Of a stretch of DNA of 64,000 nt, positions 42,430-54,036 are shown piece by piece (the stretch's first letter is position 1; each line of letters opens with the position of its first letter). The position numbers were made by a program, and so were the translations under genes. This DNA is from Misgurnus anguillicaudatus (lineage: Eukaryota; Chordata; Actinopteri; Cypriniformes; Cobitidae). The notes beneath the pieces were generated by a model. That model was not told the DNA's origin and did not search any database. It worked only from the letters and a program-made list of their open reading frames with translations. The stretch is taken from NCBI RefSeq assembly GCF_027580225.2, contig NC_073354.2, forward strand, positions 28,168,001 through 28,232,000, in the 5' to 3' direction.

Positions 42430-43081
42430 TGGGCCCCCGTGAACGGACGCGCGCTGATGGGCCCCGTTGTTGCGCGTTCACGCAATACGCAACCAAGCAA
42501 TCGATCTTCAAATCATACGTCGCTAAGCAACCTCCTCAGCCATGCCATGGAGATCAGCGCAGTCGCGCACCTTCTGCGTGACGTGAGCGATCCTCCTGTT
42601 TGTTTGTGTAGCTCGAGGATGAAAATGGCGCTGGGGAGAGATCAACGCGAGAATTAAACACACAAATGACCATTTGACTTGGATGACAGCAGCACTGCAG
42701 CCCCGCAACGGAATAAGCAAATACCTTAGCATCATCCGAGTGCATTTGCAAAGGCAAACACCAGAGTTTAACGAAGAAAAAACAGCGCCCTGGATTTAAA
42801 ATAGCTCCTGAAATTAGCCCGCTAAGTTAACCTCGCTAGCTTAGCCTACACTCAACTGGAAGATTCAACGACCACCACAATAACGGAATAATTGTCTCGG
42901 ATTAAGATGAACTGCGCTTTTTTGCTTTATCGCTTAAATTCAAGTTCAGTCGTGGGCACTGGGCTTGCAAAAATGTTTGCATCTGACTGAATGCATAACT
43001 AATCGTCCCATCTGGCAGCATTAGCCTGCAAACATCATTCTACAGCCATCCTAAAGTTCAACAGGCATCTGGATTGAACAG
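42430..43081 (+). promoter_or_regulatory. CpG-rich promoter and non-coding first exon of a + strand gene
   Basis: Abrupt rise in GC and CpG ('gaacggacgcgcgctgatgg', 'gcagtcgcgcaccttctgcg') compared with AT-rich flanks. The block ends with a possible donor after 'tctggattgaacag' (GTAGCA at 43082). No long ORF fits and no downstream coding exon was found. In human, BICRAL is the immediate neighbour of RPL7L1, so the gene could be its orthologue, but nothing here proves it. Confidence 0.4.
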
Positions 43082-43848
43082 GTAGCAGTAATGCATTTAC
43101 GCTGTGTGTGTGCTATTGTGTATTTGTTGATGTTAGCTGAGGAGATCAGGTCAGACAGAGGAAAAGGCGTGTAGAAATAATTGCCCCGTGCTCGTAGATA
43201 TTGTTTTGAATCTGGTGCAAAAGGCATGGCTGTTGCACAGTGTTTCCTCAGTCATCAAATTGACTTATTTTTCCAATTATTGAGAGGAAATGATTTGGAT
43301 TTGATGCTTGAGGTACTGGTTTGTTTTAGTGCATGAGTTGAATAGCAAGTTCATAAAATCAGCAGGATTCAGTGTGATGAATACTGACATCTCTGGTTTG
43401 ACAGCGTCTACTCATGTGACTCGACGGCAGGTCTGCATGGGAAGTGCGTTGACTTAAGTTAGTTGCATTTGCATGACTTACTTTACCTTAATGGCATTAG
43501 TAAGAGCAATATTCCTCCTAACACTATAAAAACTAACTAGAAAACTAGATTGTATAATTGTACTGTTAATTTTTAAAATTTTAATATTTCACCTTAAAGT
43601 CTAATTATTTGAGAGGCACATTTGTTTCCTTGCATTTTCGTTTCCACTGGAAAAACCTTTACTTTTTCGGAAACATTCAAAGCATGTGGTCTAAATTCAC
43701 AGCTTACTGTCACCCCTATACATTTCAGCACAGTAGCAGATTCATATAAACATGGTCCTTAGGCGAACCTGACAGGGGTGAGAGAGAAAATTGCGTTTCT
43801 GCTAAAAAAAAGTTGTGTACCTGACAGATAACCTAACATTAAAATGTA

Positions 43849-44234
43849 TTAAATGTGCAGTGTGTAATTTTTAGAAGGATCTCTTGACAGAAATGCAAAA
43901 TAATATATAAAACTGTATTATCAGGGGGGTATAAAGACCTTTCATAATGAACCGTTATGTGTTTATTACCTTAGAATGAGACGTTTTTATCTACATACAC
44001 AGAGGGTCCCCTTACATGGAAGCCACCATTTTGTGCACCATGTTCATACAGAAGCCCTTAATGGACAAACTTTTTTACTAAGTTGTCTCCAACGATGACA
44101 TGTTTGTCCGGTGGCAGCTACCGTAGCTTTTCTATGTGTTTCAAAAGTGATAGATGAGCAGTGGACTTAGCCGTTGGTTGCAGTTTGCAACCTCACCACT
44201 AGATGCCACTAAAATTTACACACTGCACCTTTAA
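43849..44234. mobile_element. TTAA-type MITE, copy 2
   Basis: TTAA at both ends. Left 'ttaaatgtgcagtgtgtaat', right 'tacacactgcacctttaa'. The interior matches 5275-5630 in order, with substitutions. Confidence 0.8.
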
Positions 44235-44296
44235 AGTATCCAAAGGAGGTTATTATAGGATATGTAGGGATTCTTTAAAATAGACGGGTGGCAGTG

Positions 44297-44637
44297 TTAA
44301 AGGGATAGTTCACCTGAATATTAACATTGTGTCATCATTTTCTCACCCTCATGTTGTTCTAAACCTGTATGAGTTTTTTTATTCTGTTGAACACAAAATC
44401 AGATATTTTGATAAATGATGGTAAGCACACAGTTGATGGTGCCCATTGACTTCCATAGTATTTGTTTTTCTTACTATGGAAGTCAATGGGTATCTTCAAC
44501 TGTGTGGTAACCATCATATATTCATAAACATATTCTTTTTTTAATTCAACAACAAAGAAACTCATACAGGTTTGCAACAACATGAGGGTGAGTTAATGAT
44601 GGCTGAATTTTTATTTTTGGGATAACTATCCCTTTAA
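44297..44637. mobile_element. 341-bp TTAA-flanked palindrome, intact copy
   Basis: It starts TTAAAGGGATAGTTCACC and ends 'gggataactatccctttaa'. The arms pair through 'tctcaccctcatgttg' / 'caacatgagggtga' and the centre 'cccattgacttccatagta' / 'tactatggaagtcaatggg'. Partial relatives at about 18475-18540, 23485-23640, 36661-36735 and 51275-51370. Confidence 0.85.
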
Positions 44638-44642
44638 CGTTC

Positions 44643-44759
44643 TGGGGTGCTTTTCCCAAAAGCATCGTTGCTAACCTGTTAGCAACTTAGTTGGTTGGCA
44701 ATGGGAAATTGCATTGCAACCAACAAAGTTGCTAACTTAGCTTTTGGGAAATGCACCCC
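44643..44759. repeat. 117-bp foldback repeat
   Basis: 'ggggtgcttttcccaaaagc' pairs with 'gcttttgggaaatgcacccc', with 'gttgctaac' repeated inside. It follows the 44297-44637 palindrome by five bases. Confidence 0.75.
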
Positions 44760-45800
44760 TGTTGTAGAAGTTATTGTTTACCTGGTTATTGGTCAATGTA
44801 CATTTTTATACATGCATGATGCATCAAATTAAAATTAAATGTGCATCTGTCTAGTTACAGATAAGTTAGTCAGATTTCCTGCAATGAAGGTTGATGTATA
44901 GGTTTTATTCATTTAAATAGAGTGATTTCCGCGTTGTAGAAGTTGTTTATCTGGTTATTGGTTAGTCATAACCAGTTGATTGCATTGGTTGGTAATCACA
45001 AATTAAGTTTAAAAAAAATTAATGTTTTTTCTGAATCTTAAAACAGACAATTTGTGTGTATTGTGTACATTTTTATACATATGGATGCATCAAATTGAAA
45101 TTAGCTGTGCATCTGTCTTTACAGATGAACTAATCGGATATCTTCCTGTCTTTAATGGAAGTACTTATGGGCTTGATTCATTGTAATAAATTGACGGCAT
45201 GTAAACATTACAGTAATCTGTTGTAGAAATGATCATTTATCTGTTTATTGGTTAATCATAACCAGTGAATTGCATAGGGTTGTGTTGAAAACATTTTCAT
45301 ATTATTTTCTAAAGATAGATCTGTAACTCAGAGGATCGATTTAATAATTAATAACTTAAACTTGTCGTGTCATTGAATTCACGCATGCGCGCGAGGTGGA
45401 AGGACATTAAAACAACGAACATGGTGGTCAGTAACATTAAGCAAGCGGTTGTTTTGAAAACTCCAGAAACGCAAATAGTATGTTGCATAACTACAGTCTT
45501 GTAATTCAGGTAACAGGTGGAAAAAAATACTTTTTTCAAAAACACTTATCTAAATCTCGAAGATCGGATCAGATAGGATCAAATCGAATAATGATAATCA
45601 ATTCAAAATCTTAAGAATCGGAATCGAATCAATTCTTGAAATTTGAATCAAACCCAGCCCTAGAATTGCATTGGTTGTTATCTATTTAGGCAGTGTTGCG
45701 CCGTGAAATTAGGCTAATTGTAATATTCATAATTGCATTTCCTGAATCCTTAGAAGACGACTTATAATTTACACTTATATGCATATGCATCAGATTAAAA
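44760..45800. repeat. Degenerate tandem repeat, about three units of ~175-290 bp
   Basis: 'gttgtagaa' plus 'ctg(g/t)ttattggt' recurs at about 44761, 44935 and 45221. 'tttttatacat...atgcatcaaatt' recurs at about 44802 and 45069, with a weaker copy near 45775. Unit 2 to unit 3 spacing is 286 bp. Unit 3 is split by the hAT element at 45275. Confidence 0.55.
45275..45662. mobile_element. hAT element with perfect 8-bp target duplication
   Basis: It starts TAGGGTTGTGTTGAAA and ends 'tcaaacccagcccta'. The duplication GAATTGCA (45267-45274, 45663-45670) is exact. 388 bp, no ORF. Confidence 0.8.
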
Positions 45801-45949
45801 TTACGATGCTGCACTGCTCCTTTCAAACGCCTTAAACACGTCGCTACCTTTTAACAAAAGTGAAATCACTTTAATATTTTGTTTACACGTTTCACAGCTC
45901 AATAAGTGTAAATGATCCATAGAAAAATCCTTGACAAAAAAGCAGCAAT

Positions 45950-46450
45950 ATGATTTATTCCTTGCGTGTCGGTGCGAGCGTCTCTCTGCCGCAGCGCTCA
46001 GCTGTGTTTCCCCAGTCGTTCAGAGAGCTGACCTACATCTCGCTTGAAAAAAGCTTGCCTGTGAGAATGTGTGGGGGTAGGGAGAGCGCGCCAGAGCCAG
46101 CTAGCAAATGAACGAGCGAGAGAGACAGGAAAGAAATTCGGCTCAAGCCAGATAACAGACACCCACCCTGTGCAGAAGAGAGAGAGAGAGAGAGAAGGGG
46201 GACCCAGGGCTCAGTGTCCCATTTCTTATCAGATCATGCCTGGCCTTAGCAACAACCGAGGGTTATTTTTTCAAAGCACACGAGAGCCGTGCGAGATGGA
46301 CAAACACTGCTTCGCCTCTGCATGGACGTTCGGAGCAACAGTTTCTGCGAATGTAGCATCTGCTTACTGCTTTCCTTGCCTCGGGAGTTGTATTTACATA
46401 TAGCAGAGGTGGGAGGGACAGTATCACCCCTAAAGTTCAGAAGTACAGGA
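45950..46450 (+). other. GC-richer unique block, possible alternative first exon
   Basis: CpG-containing sequence ('gtgcgagcgtctctctgccg', 'gagagcgcgcca') with a short GA run at 46171-46192. A 110-codon ORF crosses it but has no recognisable domain. It may be an alternative promoter/exon of the gene starting at 42.4 kb; no convincing donor was identified. Confidence 0.25.
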
Positions 46451-47569
46451 TGTTGTAACAAGCTTAGCATGAGTGAAACATCAGTTTCTTCACGAAGAGT
46501 GCCTTTCACACTTAAACTTGCGATTTTTGACAGTTCTTTCTGCCCTCTCGCATTTAAATTTATCAGCTTTTACTTAAAAAAAAGATATTGTTCCAGCTGT
46601 GTCGGTTTTGCTCCTGGAAGGTCATTGGTTTGTCCTAAAATGAAATTGAGATTTAAATAGAATTTTATTGAAAGTTGTAATTTGGCATGTCACGATTCAT
46701 AATCGAATCAACAGTATGCACAAATAAAAAAAGCGAAGAAGGCCCTGTATATGCTCATATTACAATATTACAGAACTGATATAGAAGACAGTACAAACAG
46801 TACATTGTCATAGCACATTTTTGTTTAAATAACAAAGTGATCATCATCACACATTGTGTAATTGGTGTGCCATGCTTAATGCTATTCTATAACAAACATA
46901 AAGTGAAGTTTCAGGTTCACACCTCATACAATACCTATTCTTGGTAAGAGATTAGTAGTGACCAACAGAGACACGTTTTAATAGTTACACCCTTAACTCA
47001 ACAAATAAGGATGCATAATGTACTGCATTAATTAATCGGGTTAGGTTAGTTTGTTTAAAATCGATTGTGTAAACTAGTGACTCAGTATAACAAAAATTCG
47101 CTTCAAGCCTGGAATCCATGTGACTGGTAGCATGTCGTGTTATCATATGCCTTATGTGAAAACGCCTTTCAATGCTTCAAGTTCACAGAACTTTTATCAG
47201 ATTTTAACAAACCACTAAATTTGCACTGTTTCTCAAAAATTTGGACAGTTTGTTCTGAAAATTAAAGACACTTTAGTACTTGTCATGATATTGTGTAATT
47301 AATGCCATTACCTGACAGGGAAAAAACTGTTTTTGTGTAATCTGTATTACTTATTATGTAATCGTGTGATTACTGGTATTGACGTAGAAGTATTATTACA
47401 CTTTCAATTGGTTGAATTTATGATGTTGTGACCACAAAATCCAGGAGGGATTGACCGCTGTGGGAAGTTAAGCCATAATTGAGCAGCTGTTGCTGAAGTT
47501 TAAAAGCTGCTTGAAAGTTAACACCTTTTTTATATTTTGCATTTTTCTTTTTCCATTATTGTATTTATT
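46451..47569. other. AT-rich presumed intron, nothing recognised
   Basis: No exon, RNA gene or bounded repeat could be supported. Confidence 0.3.
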
Positions 47570-47981
47570 TTAAAGGGACAATAAGTAGGATTTACCCCCA
47601 ACTAGTGGTAAAATTGTATTTACCATTCAAACGAATAGTGCTCTCTAGCGCCTCGCTTTTCCAAATGCGTGTTGCAACTACGATAGCCTTTATTTAATCC
47701 CTGATCTTCTTGTCTGTTTCAGCTAGTTCACGTGCTCTGAATAAAAACATGTTGTGGAAATGCATTGGTAGGCAAGTGCTTTTTGTCCCTCTCTGCTATT
47801 ATAGTTTATCAATATGGCGAAACGACATGAAAGCCTCCTTGGACTTATTCAATGTAAGTAAAGTGAAGAAATTCTAAGGTTACAAAGAAAAGTCAGATCA
47901 CTGGCAGAGGTCATTTGACACCAACGAGGACATATTTATTAATAAATAAAACACTTAAAACCCTACTTACTGTCCCTTTAA
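47570..47981. mobile_element. TTAA-flanked MITE, 412 bp
   Basis: It starts TTAAAGGGACAATAAGTAGG and ends 'cctacttactgtccctttaa'. TTAA at both borders. No ORF. Confidence 0.85.
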
Positions 47982-48150
47982 GCTAAACATAAATGCTTTT
48001 TCTCAATATTTTTACCAACAAATCAGGACACACTTTTTCCATCTGGGCTAAAAATCAGGTTTTAATTATTGTTTATATGTCTGTAATGGTGTTTTTAATA
48101 TGCTTCAGGACAAATCATTTGCAAATTTGTCATTCAACACCATCGGGGAG

Positions 48151-48830
48151 TAGGGCTGTCATGATTATGAAATTTGGCTGATGGTTAATTGTCTAAAAAA
48201 TTGTGACGATTATGACGATTACTTGCCTGTTTTAGGGCTTTGATATTTAATTCCCTTTTTTTTGTTCTTAAAATAGTTCTCACACATTGTTGTGATTATT
48301 TAAATTAAATATTTTGCCAGGTCTGGCAGTAAATATTAATGCACATAACACATATTTTAAAGTAATTATTTAATTAATATATCTTTTAAAACTGAAAATT
48401 CTTAATAAGAACTAAACACAATAAAGTATAATGTAGCCAGTCCTACTAAGGCCATTTTAGTACTGGACCACATGTCTGTAGTGGCTGCAAAAAAATAAAT
48501 TCCTTTCAGATCCTTAAGTATCTTTCACTTCGCTAAATTTGGTATTGCTGTTTTGGAAATGTGTGTTTTACCTGGCAGTTCGTACTGCTTATCAAAATTT
48601 TGCAGGGTTTCTTTAAATGCAGTTTTTCCACTGTATTGAATGGCTTTGCAATGTATCGCATTACACTGTCAGTTAAGGAGCGCCATCTGATACTGTCTCA
48701 TTTATACAGGCGCTGCAGCTCCTCCTTGTGTTTTTTAGAGAGATATGCAATCATTGCGGTGATCTGAAATCATAGTGATGAGGTCAAATAATCACAATGA
48801 GACGATTATTTAATCATTGTGACAGCCCTA
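48151..48830. mobile_element. hAT element with perfect 8-bp target duplication
   Basis: TAGGGCTGTCATGATTA at the left, 'tcattgtgacagcccta' at the right. The duplication TCGGGGAG is exact (48143-48150, 48831-48838). 680 bp, no intact transposase. Confidence 0.88.
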
Positions 48831-49239
48831 TCGGGGAGTATTTTCTCCATCAGTTTTTCAAAGAATAATTGCTCTGGTTTTCTATGTCAAAACCTGCATC
48901 ATGTCAACACAGTTGAAATAGTGGATCAGTAGTTCGAGTCACAGATATTAATGGATGCCGCATAGACAGCTCTGCGCTGCTCACACATGCTTGTCTCAAT
49001 GCTATAACCTGTTAACATTAGCACAGAAAATATACATGCTGCAAACGCGCAACTCGCAAACGAAACCGGACGTAGATGTGTCTGAGACTGCTGAATGTGG
49101 CATCTATGTACATGTATATCTATGGTACAAGCTGGTTCGATTGAGTGTAGGCTGGACTAGTTCACCTATTCATATTTATGGTTTGGCCTGGTGCGATTAA
49201 GTGGAGGTGGGACTATTTTGCATATTCATTTTTATATCT

Positions 49240-50210
49240 TTAACTCTTTCCCCTCCATTGACGAGTTAACTCATCAATTAAGAGAAAACGCTTTTCTGCC
49301 AATGACAAGTTTTTCTGACAATCTGTATTTCTGCTATTATCCACCAGGTGGCACTCTTTCCCATCTTATTAAACCTGGAAGTATTCCCTTATGGCAAACA
49401 GTTTTAATTCTATGTATGTTTTGAGGATCGCTCTGAATCAAAACTTTACAAAAAGTCCTTCACAAAAATTGAATTAAACCTACCCACATTTGAAAGGTGA
49501 TTAAAAGAAAACAAATGAAGGTGGGATGAAACAGATTTTAGTTTGAAAGCAGAGGGTCTGTTCTTTTGATATATTGTATGTTTAAATATTTAATGAAGAA
49601 CATCTCATGGAAGGCATTAAAGAGAACCTATTGTCCGATTCAAGTTTTTAAATTTCCTTGTGTGTAAGTGTGTATTAGTACATGTTATCAATATGCAAAA
49701 GGTACAAACCCCAAAGTAAACTATGACGCGAGTTATCGTCTCCAACGTAAATATCTTTTCTTGGACTACAGCAAACACACGGATTGTAGGCAACAGTTTA
49801 CTTCCTGGGATTGGTCATGTAGACAAGACCGACATTATCATAATTCCTCCCACTTCGGACTCACAGCACGTAAGTTAACTCCTGTTAGCAATCAAGTCTT
49901 TCAACATTTCCTGCTGACGTCAGAGGTATTCAGGCCAATCACAACATACAGATTAGCTGGCCAATCAGGGACACAGAGCTTTTCAAATCCGTGCGTTTCA
50001 GGAAGAGACTGAAATCTGGAGCTACAAAAATGTACGGTATGTGGAAAATAATGTGTTTTTTTACCATAAATCACGCAAACACAATGTATTATACCAAATA
50101 CACAATATAACATTGCTTTTTAGCAATTAAATAGGTGCTCTTTAAACTTTTGTGAAAATCATAAAATGCTGGTGCTTACTGGCAAAAAAAATTTAAATGC
50201 AAAGAGTTAA
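49240..50210. mobile_element. TTAA element interrupted by another TTAA element
   Basis: The outer ends are TTAACTCTTTCCCC and 'gcaaagagttaa'. The family matches 62687-63175 in inverse orientation ('gcagagggtctgttctttt' against its complement there). The insertion at 49617-50145 sits in the TTAA of 'aaggcattaaactttggtg', which is uninterrupted in the other copy. Confidence 0.8.
49617..50145. mobile_element. Nested TTAA element, 529 bp
   Basis: It starts TTAAAGAGAACCTATTGTCC and ends 'aataggtgctctttaa'. The sequence between is more GC-rich than its surroundings, with no intact ORF. Confidence 0.82.
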
Positions 50211-50358
50211 TTATTATTTTGATGCTCAAAGATGAGTTTTAAGTAACAAAATAATTGACAATAGAGGCATCTGGCATCTTAAAATGCATCTGGATAAAGA
50301 AATAGTCAGACTTTACACTTTTTGCACACTTTATATTTATTCTTTGTGCATTGAATCA

Positions 50359-50793
50359 GCTGGGACGGTATGAAAATTTCATATCATGATTATCAATATT
50401 ATCATGGTTTTGTTAAAATGGGATGAAAATGTTCAAAAAGAACTGATACACACACTGAAAACATAAAAAAAGTTTAGTTTTTGAAAATCACAATTTAATA
50501 TTTCATGTCTCTGAAATTATTTGTGTGGTAAAAAAAAAGAAATAAATCTGTCTAATAAGTTTACAGTGAATGAATATAATACATTATCCCTTAAATGCCT
50601 TTCTTGTGCAAAAAACTATGTTGCATGTGCGCGCCTCGTCAAACGGATTCTGGCTGGACAGGATTTACCTCAAATTTTTTAAAATCACGGTAATTAAACA
50701 CGGTTGTAATGATAATTAAATTTTAAACGATAATACTAACCGTCAGGACATTTTATCGTGGTTAATCGTGAAACCAGTAATCGTCCCATTCCT
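50359..50793. mobile_element. hAT-like element, left tip eroded
   Basis: 'gggacggtatgaaaattt' near 50361 pairs with 'aatcgtcccattcct' near 50790. 'aatcagct' flanks both sides, consistent with an 8-bp duplication, though the left terminus lacks several bases. Confidence 0.55.
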
Positions 50794-52907
50794 AATCAGC
50801 TCTTATCTTGGTTTATTTTGGTCTGTAACACTTCAAACAAATAGAGCCTAGTAGAAAATACTTAAGATGTTTTCGTTCTTATACAGTAAGCAAAATAAAG
50901 AAGCATTTTATTAAATATGACAGATCAGTGTAGAAGTGTCAAATATTTTGGGTCATGCGCTGAATTGGTCTAATTGGTGTTGAGTGCTGAATGTTGCACC
51001 TGCTGTAGGTAAAATTAAATTTAACATGCCAATATAATAAATGAACGCAAATTTAATTTGTTTTTCCACAAATCATCCTTTCAGTGAGAAGTGTGGTTGC
51101 TCTGTGTGTGTATATGCCAAATCAATAGCTCTCTTCTTCCATCAACAGAGCATACACATGGAAACATTTAGTAAAATCTGCTTCTGTGTCCTAATTCGCT
51201 ATGTTTCTCCAGAGGTTAGTGTGTTGAATTTTTGAGTGTTTCCTGAAGGTCGTCTCAGTCTATACACAGATGTTAAAGGAAAGGTTCACCCAAAAATGAA
51301 TCCTCTCTCATTATTTACTCACCCTCATGTTGTTCCAAAACCCGTATAACTTCCTTTCCTCAGTGGAACACAAAAACAGATGTTAGACAAAATCTTTGTG
51401 ATTGACAACCTCAGTTTCATAATGTTGATAAACATTGTTTTTTTCTACTAAAATCTACTCTTTTTACTTTTAAATCTTGCGTTTTTTATTGACAGAATTT
51501 TGATTTAGTGTCTAGCAGTAAAAGCAACACAATTTTAATCTCTCCTATGTCCTGAATTGTCCCCTGACATCTAATTCTGCCCTTGATCTCTTGAATTCAG
51601 ATTCTTATAATTTTTAGAAAAGTCTTCTGTCTCTTGCGACTAATACAGAGTCACAAACTTGAGCATAATAGTAGTTCACTGTGTAATGAAAGCTTTGTAG
51701 GAATTTTTGTGGCTGCATTTACAGACTGTATTTACATACTTGTCCTGTATCATTCCCTCTTTCTCTCTAGACATAGATATTTAGTTTTAGGTTTTTTAAG
51801 CCACTTGTTTTTTTGAGATTCTTCCAAACTTAGCATTAGCTTACACTCGGTTGTTGTGAATCGACTGCTTCTACCTTTTTATTACTTTGTTCCTGTAATG
51901 CTCTGTTGAATGTTTTATGAGTAGTGCCGTACAAGAGTTTGCAAAGTCAACATAGAGTTCTTCATGTTCTTCAGGGTTTTTTTTTAATTACATAAGCAAA
52001 GACATCTTGTGATTGCTAGCTACTAGACAGCAACCTTATTTACAATTTAAATATTTTTTATCACTCTGAATACATTATTTCTAGTAGTCTTGCTGCAAAT
52101 TTCACACACAACAGGGACACATTTACTATGTTTAAGTGCTATAATATGGTCCCCTGTGCTTCTATCAGTCTAGAAAATGTGAAAAAGATCAATCCAGTAA
52201 CTCGGTTTTAGTAAACCATTTTCTGCAGGCATGTGAAAAAATTATTTAGGCATTGTGTCCTTAATTGATTAATTTTAATGTTTTATAGAAACAATACTAT
52301 TAGTCCAAACCTTATTTGAGACGTGTCTCTCTCAGCTTTCTCAAATATATACAACTTTCTCAAATATATGTGCATAGTTAGACTATAGGCTATTAGATTT
52401 GTATTTATTTGTCTTTGTGTAAACAAGAATGGTTTAACAAATAAATAATGGGAAACAAACAATAAACAGTGGAGAGTACTTGGCTGCATTTCACTGTCCT
52501 GCAGCAGGATCTTGGCCATCAATGCTGCTGACTTCATCTTACAACTGTTTAAAGAAAGTGTCATAAACTGGCAGTAGGGAGTTCATTTTCAGTCCATCTG
52601 CAAACATTATCATTAATAATAGCAGCCCACACCATTTCACCAACCTGTCAGCCGATTTGTGTCCATTAGTGAGCTATCCATGAGCCCAGTCGTTTGATCT
52701 ATTAGAAGTCCCTCTCATTTGATCTTTTTTTAAACTTAAAATAAAAATAGTCATGTATTGATGCATTTTATTGCCCGATCTTGATGTTCCACACCATTTG
52801 GTATCGGCACTGATGATTTCAAACTCAAGTCTCAGATTTTTGCTATTAATTTGCACCTTACCTCTCAATACAGCTACAGTTAACAAACTGTTTGATTGTA
52901 CGATATA
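50794..52907. other. Presumed intron with repeat fragments
   Basis: About 51275-51370 is a left arm of the TTAA palindrome family ('ggttcacccaaaaatga'). About 52140-52245 relates to 25105-25525. No exon recognised. Confidence 0.4.
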
Positions 52908-54034
52908 CACTCACCTAAAGGATTATTAGGAACACCTGTTTAATTTCTCATTTAGGCAATTATCTAATCAACCAATCGTATTGCTGTTGCTTCAATGCAT
53001 TTAGGGGTGTGGTCCTGGTCAAGACAATCTCCTGAACTCCAAACTGAATGTCAGAATGGGAAAGAAAGGTAATTTAAGCAATTTTGAGCGTGGCATGTTG
53101 TTGGTGCCAGACTTGCCGTTCTGAGTATTTCACAATCTGCTCAGTTACTGGGATTTTAACGCACAACCATTTCTAGGGTTAACAAAGAATGGTGTGAAAA
53201 GGGAAAAACTTCCAATATGCGGCAGTCCTGTGGCCGAAAATGCCTTGTTGATGCTAGAGGTGAGAGGAGAATGGGCCGACTGATTCAAGCTGATAGAAGA
53301 GCAACTTTGACTGAAATAACCACTCGTTACAATCGAGGTATGCAGCAAAGCATTTGTGAAGCCACAACACGCACAACCTTGAGGCAGATGGGCTACAACA
53401 GCAGAAGACCCCATCGGGTACCACTCATCTCCACTACAAATAGGAAAAAGAGGCTAAAATTTGCACAAGCTTGCCAAAATTGGACAGTTGAAGACTGGAA
53501 AAATTTTGCCTGGTCTGATGAGTCTTGATTTCTGTTGAGACATTCAGATGGTAGAGTCAGAATTTGGCGTAAACAGAATGAGAACATGGATCCATCATGC
53601 CTTGTTACCACTGTGCAGGCTGCTGGTGGTGGTGTAATGGTGTGGGGGATGTTTTCTTTAAATGCCACCTGAGCATTGTTTCTGACCATGTCCATCCCTT
53701 TATGACCACCATGTACCCATTCTTTGATGGCTCTACCAGCAGGATAATGCACCATGTCACAAAGCTCGAATCATTTCAAATTGGTTTCTTGAGCATGACA
53801 ATGAGTTCACTGTACTAAAATGCCCCCCAAATCAGCAGATTTCAACGCAGTAGAGCATCTTTGGGATGTGGTGGAACGGGAGCTTCGTGCCCTGGATGTG
53901 CATCCCAAAAATCTCCATCAACTGCAAGATGCTGTCCTATCAATACGGGCCATGTAGAATTAAGGCAGTTCTGAAGCGAAAGGGGGTCAAACACAGTACT
54001 AGTATGGTGTGCCTAATAATCCTTTAGGTGAGTG
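52908..54034 (+). mobile_element. Tc1/mariner-family transposon with degenerate transposase
   Basis: The terminal repeats start CACTCACCTAAAGGATTATT at both ends and match through about 28 bp with one mismatch. TA flanks each side (52906-52907, 54035-54036). The element is 1127 bp. Confidence 0.92.
53094..53958 (+). pseudogene. Tc1-like transposase pseudogene
   Basis: The longest intact piece (53217-53528) reads MRQSCGRKCLVDARGERR, the helix-turn-helix region and AWSDES with the first catalytic Asp, then a stop. Further pieces are HSDGRVRIWRKQNENMDPS (about 53543), a deletion after GVMVWGMFS, QQDNAPCHKARIISNWFLE with the second Asp (about 53739), and after a frameshift NAVEHLWDVVEREL with the final Glu (about 53849). 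The start region (about 53050) is also frame-broken. All DDE residues remain but in different frames, so it is inactive. Confidence 0.9.
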
Positions 54035-54036
54035 TA

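Noticed and set aside
46071..46660. 110- and 123-codon + strand ORFs in the GC-richer block
   Set aside because: No recognisable domain, and overlapping frames in both strands are open, as expected in GC-rich non-coding DNA.
53393..53755. 120-codon minus-strand ORF
   Set aside because: It is the antisense of the Tc1 transposase pseudogene; the + strand reading explains the sequence.
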